A DNA stretch of 64,000 bases from Clostridium thermobutyricum (GTDB taxonomy: Bacteria > Bacillota > Clostridia > Ch29). Positions 16,520-26,459 of the stretch are shown here, piece after piece. The position numbers were made by a program, and so were the translations under genes. The stretch spans positions 57,658 to 121,657 of the forward strand of contig JAENYX010000002.1 in NCBI GenBank assembly GCA_016841565.1, read 5' to 3'. The notes under the pieces were generated by a model. It ran no database searches, was not told the DNA's origin, and saw nothing but the letters and a program-made list of their open reading frames with translations. Within the stretch, counting starts at the first letter, position 1, and the number at the start of each line of letters is the position of its first letter.

Positions 16520-17899
16520 ATGAGAGATACAAGCGTGGGCGAAATGGCCGCAGCAGTTGAAGGCACTATCATCTATGGACATCCGGATACAGAAGTATCA
16601 AGGATTTCTTTGGATTCCAGGACTTTGGAACCCGGAGACCTTTTTATACCCCTGAGAGGGGAAACCTTTGACGGACATGATTTTATAGAACAAGCCGTTG
16701 AAAGAGGTGCCAAGGCCGTGATGGTTGACCGGGACGGCAAGTATTGCTATCAGGGAGTGGCGGTAATAAGGGTAAGAGATACTTTGGAGGCATTCCATAA
16801 TCTTGCCCGATGGTATAGAAATAAGTTTGAGACAGACTTTGTAGCGGTGACCGGAAGTACCGGAAAGACCACCACAAAAAATATAATTGCGTCGGTCTTG
16901 GGCAAAAAATATTCTGTTCTCAAAACTCCCGGCAACTACAATAATGAGATTGGTCTTCCTTTTACAATAATGGAACTTAATGAAAGCTACGGGGTAGCCG
17001 TGACCGAAATGGGAATGAGCAGTTTCGGCGAAATAAGGAATCTAATGACAATAGTAAGACCCAGAATATCGGTTGTAACCAACATCGGTATGTCACATAT
17101 AGAAATGCTGGGAAGCCGTGAGGGTATCCTTAGGGCAAAAATGGAGATATTTGAAGGTATGGCTTCCAACCCGGCAGCCGTCATCAATGCCGATGACCCG
17201 CTGCTGCTTGAGGCTAGCAAAGAGTTGAGCATTCCGGTGGTTTATTATGGGACAGGTAGCGGCCATTACATAGCCAGGAATATATCTGTGCGGGGAGATA
17301 AGGGGGTATCATATACACTGATTGCCCAAGGCAGCCAATATGAAGTGGAACTGCCGCTGCCCGGCAGGCATAACGTATATAATTCCCTGGCCGCCATTGC
17401 TGTCGGAAGACTGTTTGATATTGGCTTTGAAGAAATAATACAAGCCCTTAAGGAACTTGAAGGGGAAAAGATGCGTCTTGATATAATAACCACTAACGCC
17501 GGTGTTAAGATAATAAATGATGCTTATAATGCCAGTCCGGATTCTATGAAATCGGCCCTTGAAGTTTTGAGCCATATACCCGGTGGAAGGAAGATTGCAG
17601 TACTGTCAGATATGCTGGAAATGGGCATGTTTGCCGAAGAGGGGCATAGAATTGTGGGACAATATGCCGCACAGGTCAAACCGGATATTCTGGTTACGGT
17701 GGGTCAGGACAGCCGTTTTATAGCATTGGAAGCCAGGAAAAGGGGAATGGAGAAGCATTCGGTTTACTATTTTCAAGCTAAACAGGATGCAGCAGAACTG
17801 CTGGATAGAATAATAAAAAAAGATGATGTAATTCTGCTCAAAGGTTCACGGGGGATGAAAATGGAAGAGCTGGTGAACAGAATACTAGAGAGGAGCTAA
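16520..17899 (+). CDS. murF: UDP-MurNAc-tripeptide:D-Ala-D-Ala ligase
   Basis: 459 aa. Adds D-Ala-D-Ala to the UDP-MurNAc-tripeptide. Three-domain Mur ligase: N-terminal uracil-binding domain (DSRTLEPGDLFIPLRGETFDGH), ATP loop VTGSTGKTTTKNI, central EMGMSSFGEI, and C-terminal NDAYNASPDSM. It starts one base after the murE stop, implying coupled translation. Confidence 0.96.
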   Translation: MRDTSVGEMAAAVEGTIIYGHPDTEVSRISLDSRTLEPGDLFIPLRGETFDGHDFIEQAVERGAKAVMVDRDGKYCYQGVAVIRVRDTLEAFHNLARWYRNKFETDFVAVTGSTGKTTTKNIIASVLGKKYSVLKTPGNYNNEIGLPFTIMELNESYGVAVTEMGMSSFGEIRNLMTIVRPRISVVTNIGMSHIEMLGSREGILRAKMEIFEGMASNPAAVINADDPLLLEASKELSIPVVYYGTGSGHYIARNISVRGDKGVSYTLIAQGSQYEVELPLPGRHNVYNSLAAIAVGRLFDIGFEEIIQALKELEGEKMRLDIITTNAGVKIINDAYNASPDSMKSALEVLSHIPGGRKIAVLSDMLEMGMFAEEGHRIVGQYAAQVKPDILVTVGQDSRFIALEARKRGMEKHSVYYFQAKQDAAELLDRIIKKDDVILLKGSRGMKMEELVNRILERS

Positions 17900-17902
17900 A
17901 CC

Positions 17903-18868
17903 ATGCAGGAGCATCAACAGATTATTTTCCCTATAATTATTGCGTTTCTCATTGTAATAATAATAGGACCTATAGTAATACCCATACTGGAAAAACTCAA
18001 GATGGAGCAGAGTATCCGCGGCGATGGTCCCAAAACCCATTTCAAGAAATCCGGTACACCCACAATGGGTGGAGTTATAATAATAATTGCCGTATTTTTC
18101 TCGGTACTAATCACAGCACAGTGGGAAAGAGAGATGCTTTTCATACTGGCCAGCATTTTAGGGTTTGGCTTTATAGGCCTGATTGACGATTTCATAAAGG
18201 TGGTACTAAGGCGCTCCCTTGGCCTTCGGGCAACATATAAGCTTATTGCGCAGGTACTGCTTGCCGTGGTGTTGTCCTGGTATGCCTACACGTCCCCCAA
18301 TGTTGGTTCGGCGGTGCTTATACCGTTCACTTCGCAATTTTGGGATATGGGGATTTGGTATGTGCCTTTTACGGCAGCAATCATATTTGTGGGCACCGTC
18401 AACAGTGTGAATTTTACCGATGGTTTGGATGGTCTGGCAGCCGGTGTTACAATGATAGTTATGGCTTTTTTAAGCTTGGTTGCATTAAAGGCAGGCCAGA
18501 AGGAAATTGCTATTATTTCAGCCGCCGTTACCGGTTCCACGCTGGGTTTCTTAAGATACAACTCCCACCCGGCTCAAATATTTATGGGAGATACCGGCTC
18601 CATGGCTCTTGGAGGAGCAGTGGCCGCAGTGGCGGTACTACTCAGACTGCCCTTGCTTCTGCCAATAATAGGAGGCATATATGTTTTGGAAACCCTTTCA
18701 ATAATTATACAGGTTATTAGCTACCAACTTACAGGAAGAAGAGTATTTTTAATGGCTCCGCTGCATCATCACTATGAGGTTAAGGGCTGGGAAGAAACCA
18801 AGGTTGTGGTGATATTCTGGATAGTCACAATTGTGCTTGTATTGGTGGGAGTACTGGCTATCAGATAG
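17903..18868 (+). CDS. mraY: Phospho-N-acetylmuramoyl-pentapeptide transferase
   Basis: 321 aa, about ten membrane helices. Transfers phospho-MurNAc-pentapeptide to undecaprenyl phosphate to make lipid I. Conserved cytoplasmic loops: RGDGPKTHFKKSGTPTMGG, the Asp pair in GLIDDFIKV, NFTDGLDGLA, and the histidine-rich MAPLHHHYE. Starts 3 nt after murF. Confidence 0.96.
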   Translation: MQEHQQIIFPIIIAFLIVIIIGPIVIPILEKLKMEQSIRGDGPKTHFKKSGTPTMGGVIIIIAVFFSVLITAQWEREMLFILASILGFGFIGLIDDFIKVVLRRSLGLRATYKLIAQVLLAVVLSWYAYTSPNVGSAVLIPFTSQFWDMGIWYVPFTAAIIFVGTVNSVNFTDGLDGLAAGVTMIVMAFLSLVALKAGQKEIAIISAAVTGSTLGFLRYNSHPAQIFMGDTGSMALGGAVAAVAVLLRLPLLLPIIGGIYVLETLSIIIQVISYQLTGRRVFLMAPLHHHYEVKGWEETKVVVIFWIVTIVLVLVGVLAIR

Positions 18869-18880
18869 GAGAAAAATGCT

Positions 18881-20245
18881 ATGGAGATAAGGAATAAAAA
18901 AATCCTGGTAATCGGGTTGGCGGTTAGCGGCTTACCTACGGTAAAGACACTGCACAGCCTGGGTGCCGAGATAATAGTGAATGACAGGAAAACCCAAGCC
19001 GAGTTGCAGCAAGCATTGGTACAACTGAAGGATATAAAAGTCGGCTATGTATTGGGCGGACATCCGCCCGAGCTTGCCAACTGGCCCGACTTTGCAGTAA
19101 TTAGCCCTGGTGTTCCAATGGAGGATCCAATGGTACAGGAAATTATAAGAAGGGGCAGGGAGGTAATAGGCGAAGTAGAGATGGCATACAGGCTGACCCA
19201 TACCCCTATAGTGGCAATAACCGGTACAAACGGTAAGACCACCACCACAGCACTGACGGGGGAAATATTCCGGCTTTCGGGCAGGTCAACCCATGTGGTA
19301 GGGAATATCGGGGCGCCGATTATTGAGGTGGCTACCAATTCACGACCGGAAGATATTATGGTGGCAGAAATAAGCAGTTTCCAGCTGGAAGGGATACGGG
19401 AGTTTAAACCTGTGTCTTCGGCCATACTGAATATTACACCCGACCATCTTGACAGACATAAGACCTTTGAAAACTATGTTGATATTAAATCCAGGATATT
19501 CCGAAACCAGGGACCGGGTGAGTTCGCCATACTAAATGCCGATGAGCCGAATACTGTTAAACTGGCAGAAAAATGCAGCGCAAGGGTTCTTTACTTCAGC
19601 CGTAAGAATATTATGGATTCAGGGGTTTTTGTTGAGGGCGGGAACATTATTATAAAAAAGGATAAAAGAATCGAGAGGGTCTGTCCGGTCGGAAGCCTAA
19701 AGATACCGGGAGACCATAATATTGAAAATGCCCTTGCTGCCGTAGCGCTGGCATGGTCTTTAGAGATTCCATTGGAGACTATAGCCAATGCACTGGAAGG
19801 ATTTGAGGGAGTAGAGCATAGGCTGGAATACGTCGATACCATTAATGGAGTAGCATATATAAACGATTCCAAGGGTACCAACCCGGATGCTTCCATTAAA
19901 GCAATAAAAGCCATTGATGGGCCGGTAGTGTTGATTGCGGGAGGGTACGACAAGGGCGGAGACTTTGACGGGTTTGTAGAAGGCTTTGACGGCAAAGTAA
20001 AGGGTGTGGTTCTTATGGGAGCAACTGCAAAGAATTTACAGAGTTCATGTCAAAGGAAAAATATGAATAGTATATATATAGTAAAGGATATGCAAGAGGC
20101 GGTAAACAGGGCAGCATTGATGGCCAGGGCCGGAGATACTGTTTTACTTTCCCCGGCTTGTGCAAGCTGGGATATGTATAAAAATTTCGAGGAAAGAGGA
20201 AAAGAGTTTAAGAAAGCCGTAGGTTTGTTGAGGAGGATTAGTTAA
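18881..20245 (+). CDS. murD: UDP-MurNAc-L-alanine:D-glutamate ligase
   Basis: 454 aa. N-terminal Rossmann-like domain (VIGLAVSGLPTVKTL), ATP loop AITGTNGKTTTTAL, central EISSFQLEGI, LNITPDHLDRH, and C-terminal YINDSKGTNPDASIKA and LSPACASWDMY. All features are normal for MurD. ATG at 18881 follows a modest AGGAG site. Confidence 0.96.
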   Translation: MEIRNKKILVIGLAVSGLPTVKTLHSLGAEIIVNDRKTQAELQQALVQLKDIKVGYVLGGHPPELANWPDFAVISPGVPMEDPMVQEIIRRGREVIGEVEMAYRLTHTPIVAITGTNGKTTTTALTGEIFRLSGRSTHVVGNIGAPIIEVATNSRPEDIMVAEISSFQLEGIREFKPVSSAILNITPDHLDRHKTFENYVDIKSRIFRNQGPGEFAILNADEPNTVKLAEKCSARVLYFSRKNIMDSGVFVEGGNIIIKKDKRIERVCPVGSLKIPGDHNIENALAAVALAWSLEIPLETIANALEGFEGVEHRLEYVDTINGVAYINDSKGTNPDASIKAIKAIDGPVVLIAGGYDKGGDFDGFVEGFDGKVKGVVLMGATAKNLQSSCQRKNMNSIYIVKDMQEAVNRAALMARAGDTVLLSPACASWDMYKNFEERGKEFKKAVGLLRRIS

Positions 20246-21351
20246 TGGGCAAGGACAATGCTGTGGATTTTACGCTGCTTTTTACAGTGCTCCTACTGGT
20301 GATTATAGGGATAATAATGGTTTTCAGCTCCAGTTCCGCAAGTGCATATTACAAGATCGGGGACAGCTATTATTATCTTAAGAGACAGATGCTGTGGGCA
20401 ATACTGGGTTTTATTTCTATGTTTATACTGTCAAACTTCAACTACGAAGGATATGAGAGGCTGTCAAAGCAAATACTGGTGGCCGGACTGCTTTCGCTGC
20501 TTACAGTATTTATACCCGGGCTGGGAGTTACTTTGAACGGCGCAACCCGGTGGATTGCTATTGCCGGGAGCACCATTCAGCCATCCGAATTTGCAAAGCT
20601 GGCTGTTATTATATACACTGCCAGTGCTCTTAACAGAAAGAAGGATGAAGTCAGGAGTTTTTCCAGGGGAATTGTTCCCTTTTTAATAGTGGCAGGGATT
20701 GTATTCGGCCTTATAATGCTTCAGCCCGATTTCAGTACAGGGATAAGCATTGTTGCCATAGTATTGGTTATGCTGTTTGTAGCCGGCGCCAATATAGGCC
20801 ATTTATTGGGGCTTACCGTTCCGGGACTGGCTGCTATAATACTGCTTATTGTAAGCGAGCCTTACAGGTTGATTAGATGGACGTCCTTTATTGACCCCTT
20901 CCAGGATCCCCAAAGAAGCGGGTACCAGGCAATACAGTCATTGTATGCTCTTGGCTCGGGAGGATTATTTGGGTTGGGATTGGGAAGGAGCAGACAAAAG
21001 TTTTTTTACATACCCTTACCGCAGAACGATTTTATCTTTTCAATTATTGGCGAAGAGCTGGGTTTTATCGGTACTGTGACGGTAGTGTTTCTGTTTATGC
21101 TGCTTATCTGGAGGGGAATACGAATTGCTATCCACGCTCCGGATTTTTTTAGCAGTGTACTTGCCTCAGGCATAGTTGCCATGATTGCCATACAGGTGAT
21201 AATGAATATTGCAGTGGTTACATCATCAATGCCGGTTACTGGGATCCCGCTCCCTTTAATCAGCGCCGGAGGTTCATCCCTGTTGTTCACCCTTTCATCA
21301 ATAGGAATTCTGCTCAACATTTCAAAAAGAACATCCTTAAACTGGAGTTGA
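20245..21351 (+). CDS. ftsW: SEDS peptidoglycan glycosyltransferase FtsW/SpoVE
   Basis: 368 aa, about ten membrane helices. SEDS polymerase that extends glycan from lipid II, partnered with a class B PBP (probably the spoVD product). Signatures: FSSSSASAYY, GATRWI, PSEFAKLAVI, LQPDFSTG (the catalytic Asp region), and GIPLPLISAGGSS. The start overlaps the murD stop by one base. In Clostridia the single dcw copy may serve division, sporulation (SpoVE) or both; sequence does not decide. Confidence 0.93.
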   Translation: MGKDNAVDFTLLFTVLLLVIIGIIMVFSSSSASAYYKIGDSYYYLKRQMLWAILGFISMFILSNFNYEGYERLSKQILVAGLLSLLTVFIPGLGVTLNGATRWIAIAGSTIQPSEFAKLAVIIYTASALNRKKDEVRSFSRGIVPFLIVAGIVFGLIMLQPDFSTGISIVAIVLVMLFVAGANIGHLLGLTVPGLAAIILLIVSEPYRLIRWTSFIDPFQDPQRSGYQAIQSLYALGSGGLFGLGLGRSRQKFFYIPLPQNDFIFSIIGEELGFIGTVTVVFLFMLLIWRGIRIAIHAPDFFSSVLASGIVAMIAIQVIMNIAVVTSSMPVTGIPLPLISAGGSSLLFTLSSIGILLNISKRTSLNWS

Positions 21352-21355
21352 TGAC

Positions 21356-22468
21356 ATGAAGGTAATTATTTGCGGGGGAGGCACGGGAGGTCACATATAT
21401 CCGGGGTTATCCATTGCAGATAGTCTGCACAAACGGAATGAAAAAGTGCAAATACTCTACATAGGTACAGCGTCAGGCTTGGAAAGCAGCCTTGTTCCCA
21501 AGCAGGGATATGAGTTTAAGGCTATAAGGGTTAAAGGATTTAGGCGAAGGCTGTCAACGGATACTGTTAAGTCATCTGTCGAGCTTATAAAAGGGCTATC
21601 GGATGCCAACAGAATTATCAGCAAATACAAGCCCGATATTGTTGTGGGTACCGGCGGCTATGTAGCAGGACCTGTGCTGCTGGTTGCACATTTACGGGGT
21701 GTGCCCACCCTGATACATGAACAGAATGTGCTGCCGGGAGCAACCAATAGAATATTGGGACGTTTTGTAGACGTTATTGCGGTGAGTTTTGAAGAAGCCA
21801 TAAAATATTTCGGTAAGAAGAAGAGAGTTTTTGTAACCGGCAATCCCATTAGAAGGGAAATACTTGGAGGCAGCAGGGAAGAAGGGATTAAAGAATTTGG
21901 ATTTACGCAAGGCATCCCGTTTGTCTTGTGTTTTGGAGGCAGCAAGGGTTCAGGAAAGCTTAACCAAGCCATGGTTGAGGTTATAGCAAACCTCCATAGA
22001 GAAGGTGGTTTTCAACTGCTGCATATTACCGGCGAGGGTCATTATAATGCATTTTTAGAAGCTTTAAAAGCCAGGAAGATTGAACCGGGGAACATAAGCG
22101 GTATAAGGGTTATGCCCTATCTTCACCGGATGCCACAAGCCCTTGCGGCGGCAGACCTGGTGATTAGCAGTGCCGGCGCAATAACCATAGCCGAGATAAC
22201 GGCGGTGGGAATTCCTGCGCTGTTGATACCCAAGTCCCATGTTGTGGATAACCATCAGGAGTATAATGCCCGAATGCTGGAAAGGAAGGGTGCTGCCGTT
22301 GTGCTCCTGGAGAAACAGCTGGATGGAGACGTGCTGTATAATAGGATTTCAGAAATTATCAGGGATGCAAAACTAATAATGTCAATGAAAGAGGCCAGCA
22401 AAAAAATCGGAAAAGCTGATGCAGCCGAAAGAATTTGTGATATTATAATAGAGATGCTCATCAAGTAA
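21356..22468 (+). CDS. murG: UDP-GlcNAc transferase MurG (lipid II synthesis)
   Basis: 370 aa GT28. Adds GlcNAc to lipid I on the inner membrane face. Motifs: GGGTGGHIYPGLSIA (G loop 1), GTGGYVAGP, HEQNVLPGATNRIL, GGSKGSGKLN, and the UDP-GlcNAc site SSAGAITIAEITAVGIPALLIP. ATG 21356 lies just past the ftsW TGA. Confidence 0.96.
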   Translation: MKVIICGGGTGGHIYPGLSIADSLHKRNEKVQILYIGTASGLESSLVPKQGYEFKAIRVKGFRRRLSTDTVKSSVELIKGLSDANRIISKYKPDIVVGTGGYVAGPVLLVAHLRGVPTLIHEQNVLPGATNRILGRFVDVIAVSFEEAIKYFGKKKRVFVTGNPIRREILGGSREEGIKEFGFTQGIPFVLCFGGSKGSGKLNQAMVEVIANLHREGGFQLLHITGEGHYNAFLEALKARKIEPGNISGIRVMPYLHRMPQALAAADLVISSAGAITIAEITAVGIPALLIPKSHVVDNHQEYNARMLERKGAAVVLLEKQLDGDVLYNRISEIIRDAKLIMSMKEASKKIGKADAAERICDIIIEMLIK

Positions 22469-22556
22469 CACTCTTTGGGATACTGCATAATATGGAATAT
22501 ATAATACTGCTTTTTTCCAAAAGTTACATGCAGAAATCCCGGAGGTGAAAGAACTA

Positions 22557-23804
22557 ATGTCATTGTATAGGATAGTTGGGGGGAATAGGCTTAATGGTAA
22601 TATCAGAGTAGAGGGTGCAAAAAATGCGGTACTCCCGGTACTTGCAGCCACTATACTCAATGGTGGAGAAAGCATTATAGAAAATGTGCCTGCACTTAAC
22701 GATGTCGATACCATGCTGGAGATACTCACAAGTCTGGGATGCTCTGTTTATTACCAGAATAATACGGTGGCCGTTGATTCTTCCAACATCACTTCAAATG
22801 AGATTCCTACGGTACTTGTTAAGCGAATGAGGTCTTCAATAGTTTTGTTAGGCTCGTTACTGGGCAGGACAGGAAAGGTTATTACCAATTATCCCGGAGG
22901 ATGTGCTATCGGCGTACGACCCATCGACCTGCACCTGAAAGGATTGCGGCAATTGGGCGCTAAAGTGGAGATGCACGGACAAATAGTATGTGTCGGTGAA
23001 AATCTGGTTGGTTCGGAAATACAGCTTGATTATCCCAGTGTTGGAGCTACCGAGAATATCATGCTGGCCGCCGTTCTGGCAAAGGGAACCACCATAATAA
23101 GAAACGCCGCCAAGGAGCCCGAGATAGCTGATTTGCAGGGCTTTCTCAACTCCATGGGAGCAAGGATATATGGTGCAGGAAATCACATAATCAGGATAGA
23201 AGGGGTTAGGAAGCTTCATAATACAAGCTATACCGTTATACCCGACCGGATTGCCGCCGGGACATATATGGCGGCCGCTGCCGCTACCGGTGGAGAAATT
23301 ACCCTCGAGAATATTGTTGTCGAGCATCTTCATCCGGTTATTGATAAACTAAAGGAAAGTGGATGCATGATACAAACCAACTGCAGCAATATGAGGGTGG
23401 CTGCTCCCCGGAGATTAAGAGCTGTTGACCTGGTCAGGACCTTGCCGTATCCCGGGTTTCCCACCGACGCCCAGCCGCAAATGATGGCAGCTATGTGTAC
23501 TGCCCAGGGTACCAGTATATTCGTTGAGAATATCTTCGAGAACAGGTATAGGCATATCGATGAACTTATTAAGATGGGCGCCGACATAAAAGTGGATGGA
23601 AGAATAGCCGTTGTCAGAGGTGTCCCGAAACTCAGCGGCGCGTTGGTGACCGCTAAGGATCTAAGGGGAGGAGCGGCTTTGGTGATGGCAGGCTTGGTGG
23701 CAGAAGGAGTTACAGAGGTTGATGGTATTGAACACATAGACAGAGGTTATGAAAACCTTGGCAGAAAGTTGAAAGAACTGGGAGCAGATATTACCATGGT
23801 ATAA
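22557..23804 (+). CDS. murA: UDP-GlcNAc 1-carboxyvinyltransferase
   Basis: 415 aa EPSP-synthase fold enzyme for the first committed step of peptidoglycan synthesis; target of fosfomycin. The catalytic Cys is Cys116 in PGGCAIGVRPIDLH, so fosfomycin sensitivity is expected at this residue. N-terminal GGNRLNGNIRVEGAKNA and TDAQPQMMAAM are typical. ATG 22557 is preferred over in-frame GTG 22545, which lies inside the GGAGGTG ribosome site. Confidence 0.96.
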   Translation: MSLYRIVGGNRLNGNIRVEGAKNAVLPVLAATILNGGESIIENVPALNDVDTMLEILTSLGCSVYYQNNTVAVDSSNITSNEIPTVLVKRMRSSIVLLGSLLGRTGKVITNYPGGCAIGVRPIDLHLKGLRQLGAKVEMHGQIVCVGENLVGSEIQLDYPSVGATENIMLAAVLAKGTTIIRNAAKEPEIADLQGFLNSMGARIYGAGNHIIRIEGVRKLHNTSYTVIPDRIAAGTYMAAAAATGGEITLENIVVEHLHPVIDKLKESGCMIQTNCSNMRVAAPRRLRAVDLVRTLPYPGFPTDAQPQMMAAMCTAQGTSIFVENIFENRYRHIDELIKMGADIKVDGRIAVVRGVPKLSGALVTAKDLRGGAALVMAGLVAEGVTEVDGIEHIDRGYENLGRKLKELGADITMV

Positions 23805-23816
23805 GGGGTGTCATAA

Positions 23817-24554
23817 ATGAGAAGAAGTAGTAAAAAGAAGAAAAAAAAGGGGCCGGTTTTGCTGCTTCTCATTTTAATTTTTGCAGCCGGACTGCTGGCC
23901 TTTATGCGGACAAGCTATTTCGATGTAAATGATATTATAGTAGAAGGTAATAATTATATCAGTGAGCAGGAAATTGTTGAGCATGCCGGCATCAGCTCAG
24001 GCATGAATATTCTTTCGGTTAGACTTGATGAAGCTCAGGATAGACTGAGCACTCATCCATATCTTCTGGAAGTTGATATTGAAAGAAAATTGCCCGACAG
24101 CATTATTATTAGAGTGCATGAAAGGGATTTGGTGGGGTATCTACCCTATATGGGCAGTTTTCTTCTGGTAGACCATGAGGGAAGGGTAATAAGTGCAACT
24201 GCCCACATGCCGGTTGAAGGCCTGCCGGTATTTCAGGGCATTAAAGTAGAAAACTTTCAAGTCCGGGAAATACTGGATATTGATAATATACAGATATTTG
24301 ATAGAATTAAATATATTTCGAAAAGTATAGCCAGGAATATCAAGAAGTATGCCCCGATGGAAGTCAATGTAGAAGATCTGGGAAACGTTACTATCCATTT
24401 GAACAATAGATTTGTGCTGAAAGTGGGCGATACAGAGGGGCTGGATTACAAGTTGGAATATAGCAATACCATACTGGAAAAGCTTTATTCAAAAGAGGTT
24501 GGAGGGGAGATAGATGTTTCCCACGGAGAAAAAGCTTTCTTCAGACCCTGGTAG
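23817..24554 (+). CDS. ftsQ: Cell division protein FtsQ/DivIB
   Basis: 245 aa. Very basic cytoplasmic N-terminus (RRSSKKKKKKG), one membrane helix (~14-32), a POTRA domain (~36-104: FDVNDIIVEGNNYISEQEIVEHAGI...LLEVDIERKLPDSIIIRVHER), then the beta domain. Bitopic divisome protein that joins FtsL and DivIC at the septum. 12 nt after murA. Confidence 0.9.
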   Translation: MRRSSKKKKKKGPVLLLLILIFAAGLLAFMRTSYFDVNDIIVEGNNYISEQEIVEHAGISSGMNILSVRLDEAQDRLSTHPYLLEVDIERKLPDSIIIRVHERDLVGYLPYMGSFLLVDHEGRVISATAHMPVEGLPVFQGIKVENFQVREILDIDNIQIFDRIKYISKSIARNIKKYAPMEVNVEDLGNVTIHLNNRFVLKVGDTEGLDYKLEYSNTILEKLYSKEVGGEIDVSHGEKAFFRPW

Positions 24555-24571
24555 GATTGGGAGGAAGGATT

Positions 24572-25276
24572 TTGAAAACTTTAAAGGCACAGCTGTCAAT
24601 AGGTCTGGTTTGCTTGGTGCTGGGTTTAATGCTGACCTTACAGTTTAGAAATGTTCAGAATTATGGCGGTATTCTGTCGGTACAGAGAGCCCAGGAGCTT
24701 GCCAGTGAGCTTAAGGATTTAAAAACCCAGCGGGACTCTCTGCAGCAAAAAGTCAGGGAATATGAGAACAGGATACTGCAGTACGAAGAATCCGCAGCCC
24801 AGGTTAGCGTGGTGGCCGAGGGTATGAGAAATGATTTGGAAAAGGCCAGATTGCTGGCCGGTCTGACCGATGTGGAAGGTACCGGTATCACGGTCACTCT
24901 TTCTGAAACCCAGTCAGAACAGGAGTATAATGTTTTTTATATTCACTATGACAAGCTTTTAAAGGTACTTAATGAATTGAACGCTGCCGGAGCAGAAGCG
25001 GTATCAATTAACGGGCAGAGGGTTATAGCCATAACCGAGATAAGACTTGCCGGTTCTCATATTAATATAAACTATCAGAGGTTTGCACCTCCTTTTGTAT
25101 TTAAGGCCATCGGGGACCCCCAGACCCTGGAGGCGGCGTTGAAGCTTAAGGGGGGTATTAGCGAAGAACTTGAGTATTATGGTATTTCGGTTGATATAAA
25201 AAGGGAGCAGAACGTGTTTATTCCCAGATACAGCAAAGTACTTGAGTTCAAATATGCAGAGCCTGTCAGTAAATAG
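24572..25276 (+). CDS. DUF881 membrane-anchored protein, first copy
   Basis: 234 aa. N-terminal TM (~8-24), coiled coil (~38-75), and a DUF881 domain (~85-230) with LLAGLTDVEGTGITVTL, LNELNAAGAEAVSINGQRV and PPFVFKAIGDP. The family resembles Bacillus YlxW/YlxX and usually sits near sbp and the division genes; a role in division or sporulation is suspected, not shown. TTG 24572 follows GGGAGGAAGG. The next gene is a paralogue, so this is a tandem duplication. Confidence 0.85.
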   Translation: MKTLKAQLSIGLVCLVLGLMLTLQFRNVQNYGGILSVQRAQELASELKDLKTQRDSLQQKVREYENRILQYEESAAQVSVVAEGMRNDLEKARLLAGLTDVEGTGITVTLSETQSEQEYNVFYIHYDKLLKVLNELNAAGAEAVSINGQRVIAITEIRLAGSHININYQRFAPPFVFKAIGDPQTLEAALKLKGGISEELEYYGISVDIKREQNVFIPRYSKVLEFKYAEPVSK

Positions 25277-25287
25277 GGGGTAGGTCA

Positions 25288-26013
25288 ATGGAGAGGCTGT
25301 ATAAAAATGTTGTAATCTTTTTGGCAGCATTATTATTAGGACTGACCTTTACCATCCAGTTTAAGACAACACAGCAGGGAGTGGGGATTGTCACACCGGA
25401 TACGGTACCGCAGCTCAATAATGAACTTCATAACATTAAAACCGAGATAGAGAGCTTGCGGCAGCAGCAAAGTGATTTAAAAAAAAGGGTTGAGGCTTAT
25501 GAAAATGCGATGGGGGATCAGGACAACCTTAACGAGGTGATAGAAGGGCAGCTGGCCCATGTGAAGATTTTGGCCGGATTGTCGGACGTGGAAGGGCCGG
25601 GGATTGAAATCACACTGGATGACAGTAACTGGGAAACGGTAGGAGAGAATGATCCAAACCTCCTGCTGGTGCATGATGAGGATATACTGGCTGTTGTTTC
25701 GGAGTTGAAGGCGGCAGGAGCAGAGGCAATTTCCATAAACGGACAAAGGATTATGTACAATACCGAAATCCGCTGTGGAGGACCTACCATAAATATAAAC
25801 TCGGTAAGATATGCTCCTCCCTATACAATTGCAGCAATTGGCGAGCCAAATACCCTTTTCGGGTACTTGAGCGACTCTGAAGGCGGCTATCTGGACTTGC
25901 TTGAATATTACGGACTCCAAGTGAGTATTGAGAGAAAGGAAAGGATTATTATTCCTGCATATGTCGGCAGTATTAATTTCAAATTTTTAAAAACATATAA
26001 AGAGGGTGAATAA
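25288..26013 (+). CDS. DUF881 membrane-anchored protein, second copy
   Basis: 241 aa, same layout as the preceding gene: TM (~8-26), coiled coil (~40-72), then DUF881 (~84-236) with ILAGLSDVEGPGIEITL, VSELKAAGAEAISINGQRI and PPYTIAAIGEP. The motifs are near-identical while the rest has diverged, suggesting an old duplication and a possible hetero-oligomer. ATG 25288 follows AGGGGGTAGG. Confidence 0.85.
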   Translation: MERLYKNVVIFLAALLLGLTFTIQFKTTQQGVGIVTPDTVPQLNNELHNIKTEIESLRQQQSDLKKRVEAYENAMGDQDNLNEVIEGQLAHVKILAGLSDVEGPGIEITLDDSNWETVGENDPNLLLVHDEDILAVVSELKAAGAEAISINGQRIMYNTEIRCGGPTININSVRYAPPYTIAAIGEPNTLFGYLSDSEGGYLDLLEYYGLQVSIERKERIIIPAYVGSINFKFLKTYKEGE

Positions 26014-26014
26014 T

Positions 26015-26362
26015 GTGCTCTTGCCATTAGTTGGGCTTGCTTTGGGGATTATTCTGGGTTTGTTTATGCCTTTTAATATTCCTGTTGTGTATTCTGCTTA
26101 CCTGTCGGTTGCAATCCTTGCCGCGTTGGATTCGGTATTCGGCGGTATCAGAGCTTCGTTGGAGAATTGCTTTGACAGCGACATATTTATTACGGGTTTC
26201 TTTGGCAATGCAATTCTTGCAGCATCCCTGGCTTACATAGGAGATAAGCTTGGAGTACCAATATATCTTGCAGCGGTAGTTGCATTCGGGACAAGGTTGT
26301 TCCAGAACTTTGCTGTGATTAGGCGTTACCTCTTCAATATACGGCGGGAAACCATAAAATAA
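26015..26362 (+). CDS. sbp: Small basic protein (DUF1290)
   Basis: 115 aa, three or four membrane helices. MLLPLVGLALGIILGLFMPFNIP and AALDSVFGGIRASLENCFDSDIFITGF match the Sbp/DUF1290 family found next to DUF881 and ftsA/ftsZ genes in Gram-positives. The function is unknown. GTG 26015 is used (AGAGGGTG upstream); it starts just after the preceding stop codon. Confidence 0.85.
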   Translation: MLLPLVGLALGIILGLFMPFNIPVVYSAYLSVAILAALDSVFGGIRASLENCFDSDIFITGFFGNAILAASLAYIGDKLGVPIYLAAVVAFGTRLFQNFAVIRRYLFNIRRETIK

Positions 26363-26459
26363 TTTGATAAAAATAAAGGAAAAGGTACAGCCGCGTTGAA
26401 ATTTATTATTGGATTATGTTATTGACTAGCGGGTGGGCCTAAGGGGGTCAGGTAGGATT